In this document: positions 35,381-42,688 of the stretch, piece after piece
Layout of the letters: each line of letters starts with the position of its first letter
How positions within the stretch are numbered: position 1 is the first letter of the stretch
Assembly: GCA_030158125.1 (NCBI GenBank)
Contig: JAOATL010000015.1
Span: 432,491 to 496,490, forward strand
Source of the DNA: Limnohabitans sp.
GTDB lineage: Bacteria > Pseudomonadota > Gammaproteobacteria > Burkholderiales > Burkholderiaceae_C
Direction: 5' to 3'
DNA: 64,000 nt
Translations under genes and position numbers: made by a program
The notes under the pieces: generated by a model
What the model was told of the DNA's origin: nothing
Databases searched by the model: none
The model's input: only the letters and a program-made list of their open reading frames with translations

Positions 35381-38077
35381 TCATGGTTGAGGCCCTTTCA
35401 CGACAAAGACCACAACACTGCGTGCTGGAATCTCAAAATCACCGTTTGTTTTGTTGTAGCGAGCTTCTTGACGCACACGTTGGTCGACCGCTTGTTGGGC
35501 CGCTTGCACGGGATGCAGCTCAAATGATTTGTGTGCCAATGTGTCCGTGCGAAAGTGTTGCGCTTGCGGTGCCGCATTGACAAAATAAATCAATTCTGCG
35601 AAGTCTTTCAAGCCGTGGCCATCCAGATGGCCAACCACCATGCGGGGATCGGCTGTTGGCTCGGTGTTGAGAAAACGCAAACGGTCTTGCACGTCTTGGG
35701 CCGTTTTCAAGCGCAGCAACTCAGTGCTTTGGCGAATTTTCAACAGATCGCGAAAGGCATCACGCGTCCAAGCAATGTCTTGTGCCGTGGGGCGTAACTT
35801 TGGGTTTTGGAGCAAAGACAAACTCAAAGCATTGGCACTGGCCGAGCCTTGTTGTTCGGGCGTTGCAGCGCCAAAGCCATTGCTGGTGTAAGACCAGTCG
35901 AGTCGATTGAACGCATCACCCGAGTCATAGCTGTTGCCATCCAAAGACTTAGAGCGCAAGATGTCCATGCCCGCATGGAAGTACGCCACGCCTTGGCTGA
36001 AGGCCGTGAGCGCGGATGCTAAATTTTGAACGCGTGCACGTTCGGCGCTTGGCAAGTCTGGGGGCAACTTGTAGACCAAGCTGTCAAACAAAGTCAGGTT
36101 GTCGTGGTTCTCTGCGTAGTTCACCACTTCGCTGGGCTGGCTGGCATAACCTGTGGGTTGGTCGCCATAGGGAATGTCTTGCAAGGCTTTCACGCTGCCA
36201 TCTGCGGTCATCATGCGATATGTGCGCAACGAGCCCGCCAAGCCCGCACGGATTTGTTCTGCGACACGCTTAGAGGCGTCTTGCCCACTGATGAAGCCAG
36301 GCATATTGACCAAGTTTTCAACCGCATCACTGGCGCCACCGCCGCGAATGGCATCGCGCAGACGATCGTTGAAGGTGCCAATGCCCGTGCCATTCAAAGA
36401 CAGCTGAGACGCCTGCACAAAGCGCGCACCATTGGCCACCTCACCAAAATTCCAACCTTCGCCCACAAAGTCAATGCGCCGGCCCGTGGCTTGCTGCACA
36501 CGCTGCTGGATGTCCACCATCACTTGTCGCGGCTGGTGGCCCATCAAGTCAAAACGGAACGAGTCAAGCTTGTATTGTTGAGCCCAGATCAGCATCGAGT
36601 CCGACATCAGCTTGCCCATCATCAGGTGCTCGGTCGCGGTGTTGTCGCAGCATGTGGAGCGCTCGACCTCGCCCTGTGCATTCAAACGCTGATAGTAGCC
36701 AGGGACGATGCGGTCGAGTACGGAATGCACATGTTGCCCAGATGCAGACGTGTGGTTGTAGACCATGTCCATGCCCACGCGCAAACCCGCTTCGTGCAAG
36801 GCTTTGACCATGCGGCGAAATTCAAGGATGCGCTTGGCAGCATCGTTGGCATCGCTGGCGTAGCTGCCTTCGGGCGCATTGAAATGCAAAGGGTCGTAAC
36901 CCCAGTTGAAGCAATCTTGTGCACGCCTCTCGGGCGACAAAGCCTGTTTGGCATCGATGCTGCTGCGACAGTTTTTTTCTGGCACCGTGGCAAAGTCAAA
37001 CACGGGTAACAAGTGCAAATCGGTCATGCCGGCTTGCGCCAAAGCGTTCAGATGGCGCATGCCTTGTGACTGCTTTTGCGTGAACGCCAGGTACTTGCCG
37101 CGCTGCGCTGCAGGAACGGTGATGTCTTGAATTGAAAAATCACGCACATGCAATTCATAAATCCGCATGTCGGCGGCATGCTTCACCGTTTGAGGGGCTC
37201 TGTGCGTGTCCCAGTTGGCAGGCTTTAAATGCGGTGCATTCAAGTCGGCCACATAACTGCGCAACGAATTGGCACTCAAGCTCACCGCATAGGGATCGTT
37301 CACATGGTTGAGCACGCGCCCGAGGCCGGGCACAAACACTTCAACGGCATAGCGGTAATAAGAGCCCGCCGGAGCCTTGGGTGTTTGCACAGACCACACA
37401 CCGCTGGTGTCGTCACGTTTCAGTGAGACGCGTGCACTGGCTTTGGCCAGTGCGTCTGGGTACACACACACACTGATGTTGTGTGCCGTTGGGGCCCACA
37501 CTGCAAAAGTGGTGTAGGTGCTTGCTTTGCCCTTGGCCGCATGCGTGATGTTCGCACCCAGTTGTGCATTCAAACTGGCTGGCGCAAACAAGCTGTCTAA
37601 GGCGTTTGCAGCTTGCACGCGAGTTGCCTTTTGCACGCGACCTTCGGGGTCTTCTTGCACCAGTACCAATTGCGCGGTGTGAATGGCCCGCAACTCAGAG
37701 GCAGCAAGTGCAGGCAACTGGCGCGTGTCAGCGTGACCCTGCAAGGTCCAGGCTTGGTCCTGCCCTGAAGCGTTCTGGCCAATTTGAACTTGCAAGGCGC
37801 CGCTCTGCGATGCTAGCAAGCGCCATGCACCGGTGGCTTGCGCAGATGGCATCGCGCCTTCTGGCCACTGAATCTGTGTGCCGTTTAACCATGCGGCAGC
37901 CGCAGGCAGTTTGAGCGCATTCGCTTGCAGTAGTTGATGGCCCAAGGGTGCATCGCACATCGACAAATGCTTCTCTTGCGCAGTGCCATTGGCCATGCTC
38001 ACGCTGGCCAATGGCAGCAAGGCCATGGCCAGGTAGCGCGGTGCCGCACGCATGGAGACAAACGTAAAACGGGGCAT
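35381..38077 (-). CDS. Secreted pullulanase-type alpha-1,6-glucosidase (GH13)
   Basis: An 898-residue secreted debranching enzyme. A signal peptide (about residues 1-30, no lipobox) is followed by N-terminal beta-domains including a CBM48-like module (TTFAVWAPTAHNISVCVYPD), then a GH13 domain. The pullulanase signature CFNWGYDPLHFNAPEGSYA is present, and the GH13 regions are DMVYNHTSASG, DSFRFDLMGH (nucleophile Asp), FVGEGWNFGE (acid/base Glu) and NYAENHDNLT. It cleaves alpha-1,6 branches of pullulan, amylopectin and limit dextrins. The ATG at 38077 is preferred over a TTG one codon upstream. It is the first gene of the leftward seven-gene uptake operon; HexR-like sites lie in the divergent promoter. 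Confidence 0.92.
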   Translation of the reverse strand: MPRFTFVSMRAAPRYLAMALLPLASVSMANGTAQEKHLSMCDAPLGHQLLQANALKLPAAAAWLNGTQIQWPEGAMPSAQATGAWRLLASQSGALQVQIGQNASGQDQAWTLQGHADTRQLPALAASELRAIHTAQLVLVQEDPEGRVQKATRVQAANALDSLFAPASLNAQLGANITHAAKGKASTYTTFAVWAPTAHNISVCVYPDALAKASARVSLKRDDTSGVWSVQTPKAPAGSYYRYAVEVFVPGLGRVLNHVNDPYAVSLSANSLRSYVADLNAPHLKPANWDTHRAPQTVKHAADMRIYELHVRDFSIQDITVPAAQRGKYLAFTQKQSQGMRHLNALAQAGMTDLHLLPVFDFATVPEKNCRSSIDAKQALSPERRAQDCFNWGYDPLHFNAPEGSYASDANDAAKRILEFRRMVKALHEAGLRVGMDMVYNHTSASGQHVHSVLDRIVPGYYQRLNAQGEVERSTCCDNTATEHLMMGKLMSDSMLIWAQQYKLDSFRFDLMGHQPRQVMVDIQQRVQQATGRRIDFVGEGWNFGEVANGARFVQASQLSLNGTGIGTFNDRLRDAIRGGGASDAVENLVNMPGFISGQDASKRVAEQIRAGLAGSLRTYRMMTADGSVKALQDIPYGDQPTGYASQPSEVVNYAENHDNLTLFDSLVYKLPPDLPSAERARVQNLASALTAFSQGVAYFHAGMDILRSKSLDGNSYDSGDAFNRLDWSYTSNGFGAATPEQQGSASANALSLSLLQNPKLRPTAQDIAWTRDAFRDLLKIRQSTELLRLKTAQDVQDRLRFLNTEPTADPRMVVGHLDGHGLKDFAELIYFVNAAPQAQHFRTDTLAHKSFELHPVQAAQQAVDQRVRQEARYNKTNGDFEIPARSVVVFVVKGPQP

Positions 38078-38111
38078 CAAATGACGGTTCTTTCAAAAGT
38101 TGCGAAATTAT

Positions 38112-38126
38112 CGTAATAAAACTACA
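38112..38126. promoter_or_regulatory. HexR-like site in the pullulanase/amylase divergent promoter (site 1)
   Basis: CGTAATAAAACTACA matches TGTARTNNNAYTACA at 14 of 15 positions, 35 bp upstream of the pullulanase start. A CG-centred palindrome AATCGATT (38141-38148) lies near the middle of the same region and could be a LacI-family half-palindrome. Confidence 0.6.
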
Positions 38127-38196
38127 AAAAATCATCATGTAATCGATTGAATTAGGGTAAATACTGAATATTGGAAAAAGCTATGCATTGAAAATC

Positions 38197-38211
38197 TGTA
38201 GCTTTTCTACA
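38197..38211. promoter_or_regulatory. HexR-like site in the pullulanase/amylase divergent promoter (site 2)
   Basis: TGTAGCTTTTCTACA, a perfect TGTAG-N5-CTACA palindrome matching TGTARTNNNAYTACA at 13 of 15 positions, 43 bp upstream of the rightward amylase start. Confidence 0.5.
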
Positions 38212-38254
38212 TTTCTAACAAGTCGGCTTGCCTTGTCATCCTGGTTGTTGCTCA

Positions 38255-39805
38255 ATGAACTTCAAACACTTTCTCCAATCAAAGGCCTGCGCGTGTGCCT
38301 TGGCGATCTTCTTGTCTTCACACTTAGCGGCGCAGTCGCCATCAGCCCCATTGCAGGCGGGGTGGCACCACGGCGCGTTCATGGAAATTTTCGTGCGCAG
38401 CTGGCGTGACAGCAATGGCGATGGCGTTGGCGACCTCAAGGGGCTGACCCAATCGCTGGACCACCTGCAAGACCTGGGTGTGAAAGGCATTTGGTTGATG
38501 CCCATTACCACCAGCGCAGACCATGACCATGGCTACGCCACCACAGACTTTCGCAACATCGACCCCGACTACGGCAGTCTGGCCGACTTTGATGACCTGA
38601 TCAAAGCCGCCCACGCACGGGGCATTGGCTTGATCATGGATTACGTGCTCAACCACAGTGCCGCAGATCACCCCTTTTTTCAGGACGCGCTGCGAAACCC
38701 CAGCAGCCCCTACCGGGATTGGTACGAATGGCGTCAAGAAAAACCCGTGGGCTGGGACATTTGGGGCCGTGATCCCTGGGTCGTCACCCCTCATGGCAGC
38801 TACTTGGCCACCTTTGGTGCGCCCATGCCTGACTTCAACATGCGCAACCCAGCCGTTGTGAAATACCACGAAGACAGTTTGAAGTTCTGGTTAGACCGCG
38901 GCATTGATGGCTTTCGCTTAGACGCCGTGCCCCACCTTATTGAAAACAGTGCCAAAGAATGGAATGACCAGCCGGAGAGCCGCCAGCTGACGGGCCATTT
39001 CACCCGCTTGATCAAGTCTTACCCGGGCCGTTACGTGGTCTGTGAGGCCACGGCCGAGCCCAAGGTGTATGCCCGCGAGGACATTTGCGGCGGCGCTTTT
39101 GCCTTTGGGCTGGAAAACCAAATTGCCAAAGCCGCCCAAGGCCAGGCAGAGGCCATTCAAAAGGTGGCCCAGTACTACCAAACAGCACCCCCCACATTGG
39201 CCAGCTTTGCCTCAAACCACGACCAATTTGCAGGCAAGCGCCTGTGGGACCAAGTGGCCGGCAACCAGACCCATTACAAACTGGCCGCGGCCACCTATTT
39301 GTTGTTGCCGGGCACCCCTTTCATCTATTACGGCGAAGACATAGGCATGTCCGGTGCCCAAGGCCTGACCGATGACCCCTTCATTCGGGGTCCTTACAGC
39401 TGGGCGGGCGATACGCAAACAGCAGGTTTCACCACCGGTAAGCCCTACCGAGCCTTGGCCGTTAACGTGGCCACGCACCATGCAACCTTGCAAACGCAAA
39501 CGCCCAACAGTCTGCGCGCCTTTTACAAAGACCTGCTGACATGGCGCAATGCCCGCAAGTCGCTAGCACAGGGGACTTATGAGCACGCATCAGGTCAAAA
39601 TCAGGTCCTGTCCTATGTTCGCCGTTGGGGTTCTGAGACCACCTGGGTCGTGATCAATTACAGTACGCAGCCGGCAGATTTAAAAGTGCCCGCTGGTTTA
39701 GGCCAGCCTCGTTTGCTCTATGCCGGCCCGTCCTCTGAACAGAAAATTTCAAAGCAGGGGACAATACCGGCACAATCCGTGCAAATTTTTTCCCTTGAGC
39801 CTTGA
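38255..39805 (+). CDS. Secreted GH13 alpha-amylase
   Basis: A 516-residue GH13 enzyme with a signal peptide (ACACALAIFLSSHLAAQ). GH13 regions: MDYVLNHSAADH, GIDGFRLDAVPHL (nucleophile Asp), VCEATAEP (acid/base Glu), FASNHDQFAG. The barrel opens with FVRSWRDSNGDGVGDLKGL, as in many oligosaccharide-acting GH13 enzymes, so it may prefer maltodextrins over intact starch. I start it at the ATG at 38255; a TTG nine codons earlier is unlikely. It is divergent from the pullulanase operon and followed after 13 bp by another GH13 gene. Confidence 0.88.
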   Translation: MNFKHFLQSKACACALAIFLSSHLAAQSPSAPLQAGWHHGAFMEIFVRSWRDSNGDGVGDLKGLTQSLDHLQDLGVKGIWLMPITTSADHDHGYATTDFRNIDPDYGSLADFDDLIKAAHARGIGLIMDYVLNHSAADHPFFQDALRNPSSPYRDWYEWRQEKPVGWDIWGRDPWVVTPHGSYLATFGAPMPDFNMRNPAVVKYHEDSLKFWLDRGIDGFRLDAVPHLIENSAKEWNDQPESRQLTGHFTRLIKSYPGRYVVCEATAEPKVYAREDICGGAFAFGLENQIAKAAQGQAEAIQKVAQYYQTAPPTLASFASNHDQFAGKRLWDQVAGNQTHYKLAAATYLLLPGTPFIYYGEDIGMSGAQGLTDDPFIRGPYSWAGDTQTAGFTTGKPYRALAVNVATHHATLQTQTPNSLRAFYKDLLTWRNARKSLAQGTYEHASGQNQVLSYVRRWGSETTWVVINYSTQPADLKVPAGLGQPRLLYAGPSSEQKISKQGTIPAQSVQIFSLEP

Positions 39806-39818
39806 GTATTTTTGATTC

Positions 39819-41039
39819 ATGCAACACGTTTCCTGGTCACGCAGTGCCAACATTTACGAAGTCAATGTCCGCCAATACACGCCCGAGGGCACGCTGAATG
39901 CATTCGCCGCCCATTTGCCACGCTTGCATCAAATGGGTGTGGACATTTTGTGGTTGATGCCCATACAGCCCATCGGCAAACTCAAACGCAAAGGCGGCCT
40001 GGGAAGTTATTACGCCGTGACCGACTACACCGCGGTCAATCCAGAGTTTGGCACCCTCAAAGATTTCAAATCCTTGGTGCAGCAAGCACACGCCCTTGGC
40101 ATGAAGGTCATCATCGATTGGGTGGCCAATCACACGGCATGGGACCATGTCTGGGTTAAACAGCATCCCGAGTGGTATCTTAAAAACGACAAAGGCCAAA
40201 TCCACAGCTACCTGTACAACAACGGTACCGAAGTGGAAGACTGGTCAGATGTGGTGGGACTGGATTACAGTCAAAAGCCATTGTGGACGGCCATGACCCA
40301 AGCCATGCAGTTCTGGGTCAAAGAAGTCGACATCGACGGTTTCCGTTGTGACGTGGCCAATCTGCTGCCGCTTAAATTTTGGCAACAAGCCCGCGCCAAG
40401 CTGGAGACGCAAAAGCCCATGTTCATGTTGGCGGAGTCAGACAACGCGCAATTGCACGATGACGCCTTTGACATGACCTACGACTGGGCCTTGCAAGACG
40501 TCTTGAAAAAGATTGCCAAAGGCAATGCCGACGTGCGTGACCTCAAGTCCTATCTGGCCACGTCAGCCGCCGCATTGCCTGCGGATGCTTACCGCATGAC
40601 CTTCACCGCCAACCACGACACCAATTCATGGCACAACCACGATGCGGCGCATTTTGGTGACGCGTTTGCGGCCATGGCTGTGATCGCGGCAACATTTCCT
40701 GGCATGCCGTTGGTTTACAGCGGCCAGGAATCGGGCTTGAACAAAATGCTGCAATTCTTTGAAAAAGATGCCATCGATTGGCAAACTTTTAAACACGAAA
40801 AACTGTATGCCAATTTGCTTGCCATGAAGAAGAAGCACCCTGCCTTGCACAATGGTGCGTCAGGCGCGCCTGTGGAAGTGTTTGAGGTGGAAAATCATCA
40901 CGTCTTGGCCTTCCGTCGCCAAAAGGGCATCAATGTGGTGTCGGTGCAGGTTAACCTGACTGGGCAAAATCAAACCTTCAACTTGCACGGCAAGCCGCGC
41001 AAGCTGGGCGCCTGGGAACACCAAATTCAAACCAGCTAA
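39819..41039 (+). CDS. Small cytoplasmic GH13 amylase-like enzyme
   Basis: A 406-residue GH13 protein without a signal peptide. Regions: IDWVANHTAWDH, DGFRCDVANLLP (nucleophile Asp), FMLAESDN (acid/base Glu), FTANHDTNSW. It is compact: a catalytic barrel plus a short C-terminal beta-domain, and no binding module. Imported longer maltodextrins are likely substrates. It is co-transcribed with the secreted amylase 13 bp upstream. A strong hairpin separates it from the converging halogenase gene. Closest relatives in plan are short amylases of Bacteroidetes-like and freshwater bacteria (inference from architecture only). Confidence 0.85.
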   Translation: MQHVSWSRSANIYEVNVRQYTPEGTLNAFAAHLPRLHQMGVDILWLMPIQPIGKLKRKGGLGSYYAVTDYTAVNPEFGTLKDFKSLVQQAHALGMKVIIDWVANHTAWDHVWVKQHPEWYLKNDKGQIHSYLYNNGTEVEDWSDVVGLDYSQKPLWTAMTQAMQFWVKEVDIDGFRCDVANLLPLKFWQQARAKLETQKPMFMLAESDNAQLHDDAFDMTYDWALQDVLKKIAKGNADVRDLKSYLATSAAALPADAYRMTFTANHDTNSWHNHDAAHFGDAFAAMAVIAATFPGMPLVYSGQESGLNKMLQFFEKDAIDWQTFKHEKLYANLLAMKKKHPALHNGASGAPVEVFEVENHHVLAFRRQKGINVVSVQVNLTGQNQTFNLHGKPRKLGAWEHQIQTS

Positions 41040-41041
41040 GC

Positions 41042-41075
41042 CAAGGCTAGTAACACGTGCGTGCTGCTAGCCTTG
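41042..41075. terminator. Large hairpin between converging GH13 and halogenase genes
   Basis: CAAGGCTAG (41042-41050) pairs with CTAGCCTTG (41067-41075), with an inner CACG/CGTG stem. No T-run follows, so it is a probable but not classical terminator for both strands. Confidence 0.6.
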
Positions 41076-41077
41076 CA

Positions 41078-42592
41078 TTACATCGCTGCTGCAGCGCAGT
41101 GCTTGGCAATGTAGTCGGCGTGATCCGGCATGAAGTCCACACACTTGTTGATCACGTTGCGAACGCTTTCTAAATACGCTTGAATGCTGCTCTCGTCTTG
41201 CAAGTCCACCAAGGGGTTGTAGTGGGCTGGCTTCAGGTTTTGCCCTTCCATCACTTGCAACCAACCCACTTGTGAGAACAGCTCTTCGTTGAATCTGAAA
41301 ATTCTGCCGTGGGTTTGGAACAAGGCAATTTTTTCTTTGAGCGATGCTGGCACGGCCATGTGTGCACAGGCTTTCCAAAACTCGGAATCGGTGCGTTGGT
41401 TGGCGTGGTAGTGCAAGATGATGAAGTCGCGAATGCGCTCGTACTGAAAACGACTTTGCGCGTTGTAGGTGTCAATGTCGGTTTGGCTAAAGCCCTTGTC
41501 CGGAAAAAACTCAATCAACTGCGCCACAGCGGCTTGAATAAGGTGAATGCTGGTGGACTCCAAGGGCTCTAGGAAGCCGCTGGACAAGCCAATGGCAATC
41601 ACATTTTTGTTCCAGGCTTTTTTGCGCATGCCCGTGTTGAACTTGATCAAACGTGGGTCTGCCAAGGGCTTGCCATCCAAGTTAGACAGCAGGGTGGCTG
41701 CAGCCTCATCTTCGCTGATGTGTTGGCTGCAAAACACATGACCATTGCCAATGCGATGCTGCAATGGAATGCGCCATTGCCAACCTGCTTTGTGCGCGGT
41801 AGAGCGCGTGTAGGGCAATAGTTTGGGTGCCGATTCGCAGGGCACTGCCAGCGCACGGTCACAAGGCAGCCAATGCGTCCAATCTTCGTAGCCGGTCTTC
41901 AGCGTCTCTTCAATCAACAAACCTCTGAAGCCAGAGCAGTCAATGAACAAGTCACCTTCAACACGCTCACCGCTGGCCAGTACCACCGCATCCACATGCC
42001 CGTCGATTGCACGTTGCGACACTTGCACAATTTTGCCTTCGGTGCGAACCACGCCGCGGGCCTCACACAGTTTGCGCAAATACTTGGCATACAAGTTGGC
42101 ATCAAAGTGATACGCGTAAGTGATATCGCCCAAGGGTGAGTTGGGCACTGACAAATCGGGGCGCATGAATTTGTTGGCGCGTGCGGCAGCACGGGTGATG
42201 GAATAGCTGCCCAGGTCTGCGGCTTTGCCAGCAGCGCGCATCTTGTGCCAATACTGCTCAAAGGGCACGGTCCAAAGGTCTTGGCCAATGGCGCCAAAGC
42301 CGTGCATGTAGCGATCACCCAATTGGCCCCAATTGACAAACTCAATGGCCAATTTGAAGGTGCCATAAGTGGCTTTTAAAAATTCGTTTTCATCAATGCC
42401 TGCAACTTTGTTGAAGCGTTGAATCATGGGGATGGTGGCTTCTCCCACACCCACAATGCCAATTTCGTCTGACTCGACCAAGCGGATGTTGTACTTGCCG
42501 CGCAGCACGCTGGCCAAAGCGGTGGCGGTCATCCAGCCCGAAGTGCCGCCGCCAACAATGACAATGTTTTGAATTAAAGGGTTTTGCATCAT
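41078..42592 (-). CDS. Flavin-dependent tryptophan-halogenase homologue
   Basis: A 504-residue FADH2-dependent halogenase-family protein. The FAD-binding GGGTSGW is at the N-terminus. The catalytic lysine equivalent lies in GTFKLAIEFVNW (Lys79 when counted from the ATG at 42589, matching Lys79 of PrnA/RebH). The halogenase signature WxWxIP is seen as GWQWRIPLQ, and the Glu that assists catalysis fits FLEPLESTSIHL. Three in-frame starts (42601, 42592, 42589) are close together. It lies directly downstream of the TonB-dependent receptor, with a terminator-like hairpin in between. Such genes next to receptors are known in Caulobacter- and Xanthomonas-type bacteria; natural substrates are mostly unknown and free tryptophan is often not accepted. 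No partner flavin reductase gene is in the window. Confidence 0.87.
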   Translation of the reverse strand: MMQNPLIQNIVIVGGGTSGWMTATALASVLRGKYNIRLVESDEIGIVGVGEATIPMIQRFNKVAGIDENEFLKATYGTFKLAIEFVNWGQLGDRYMHGFGAIGQDLWTVPFEQYWHKMRAAGKAADLGSYSITRAAARANKFMRPDLSVPNSPLGDITYAYHFDANLYAKYLRKLCEARGVVRTEGKIVQVSQRAIDGHVDAVVLASGERVEGDLFIDCSGFRGLLIEETLKTGYEDWTHWLPCDRALAVPCESAPKLLPYTRSTAHKAGWQWRIPLQHRIGNGHVFCSQHISEDEAAATLLSNLDGKPLADPRLIKFNTGMRKKAWNKNVIAIGLSSGFLEPLESTSIHLIQAAVAQLIEFFPDKGFSQTDIDTYNAQSRFQYERIRDFIILHYHANQRTDSEFWKACAHMAVPASLKEKIALFQTHGRIFRFNEELFSQVGWLQVMEGQNLKPAHYNPLVDLQDESSIQAYLESVRNVINKCVDFMPDHADYIAKHCAAAAM

Positions 42593-42605
42593 CAACACCA
42601 TGAAT

Positions 42606-42633
42606 AAAAAAAGGGGAGGACAAGCCTCCCCTT
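42606..42633 (-). terminator. Intrinsic terminator or attenuator between receptor and halogenase
   Basis: On the minus strand AAGGGGAGG, loop CTTGT, CCTCCCCTT, then a run of seven T (42612-42606). It ends 5-14 bases before the halogenase start codons, so halogenase expression requires read-through. No separate promoter fits in the gap. Confidence 0.88.
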
Positions 42634-42688
42634 ACTTTAACGCGCCGCAAGCCCAAAGGCTTGAGGCGAATTGACTGACAAGTTCAAA

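Noticed and set aside
36026..37009. 327-codon open frame on the plus strand
   Set aside because: Antisense to the pullulanase catalytic domain; shadow frame.
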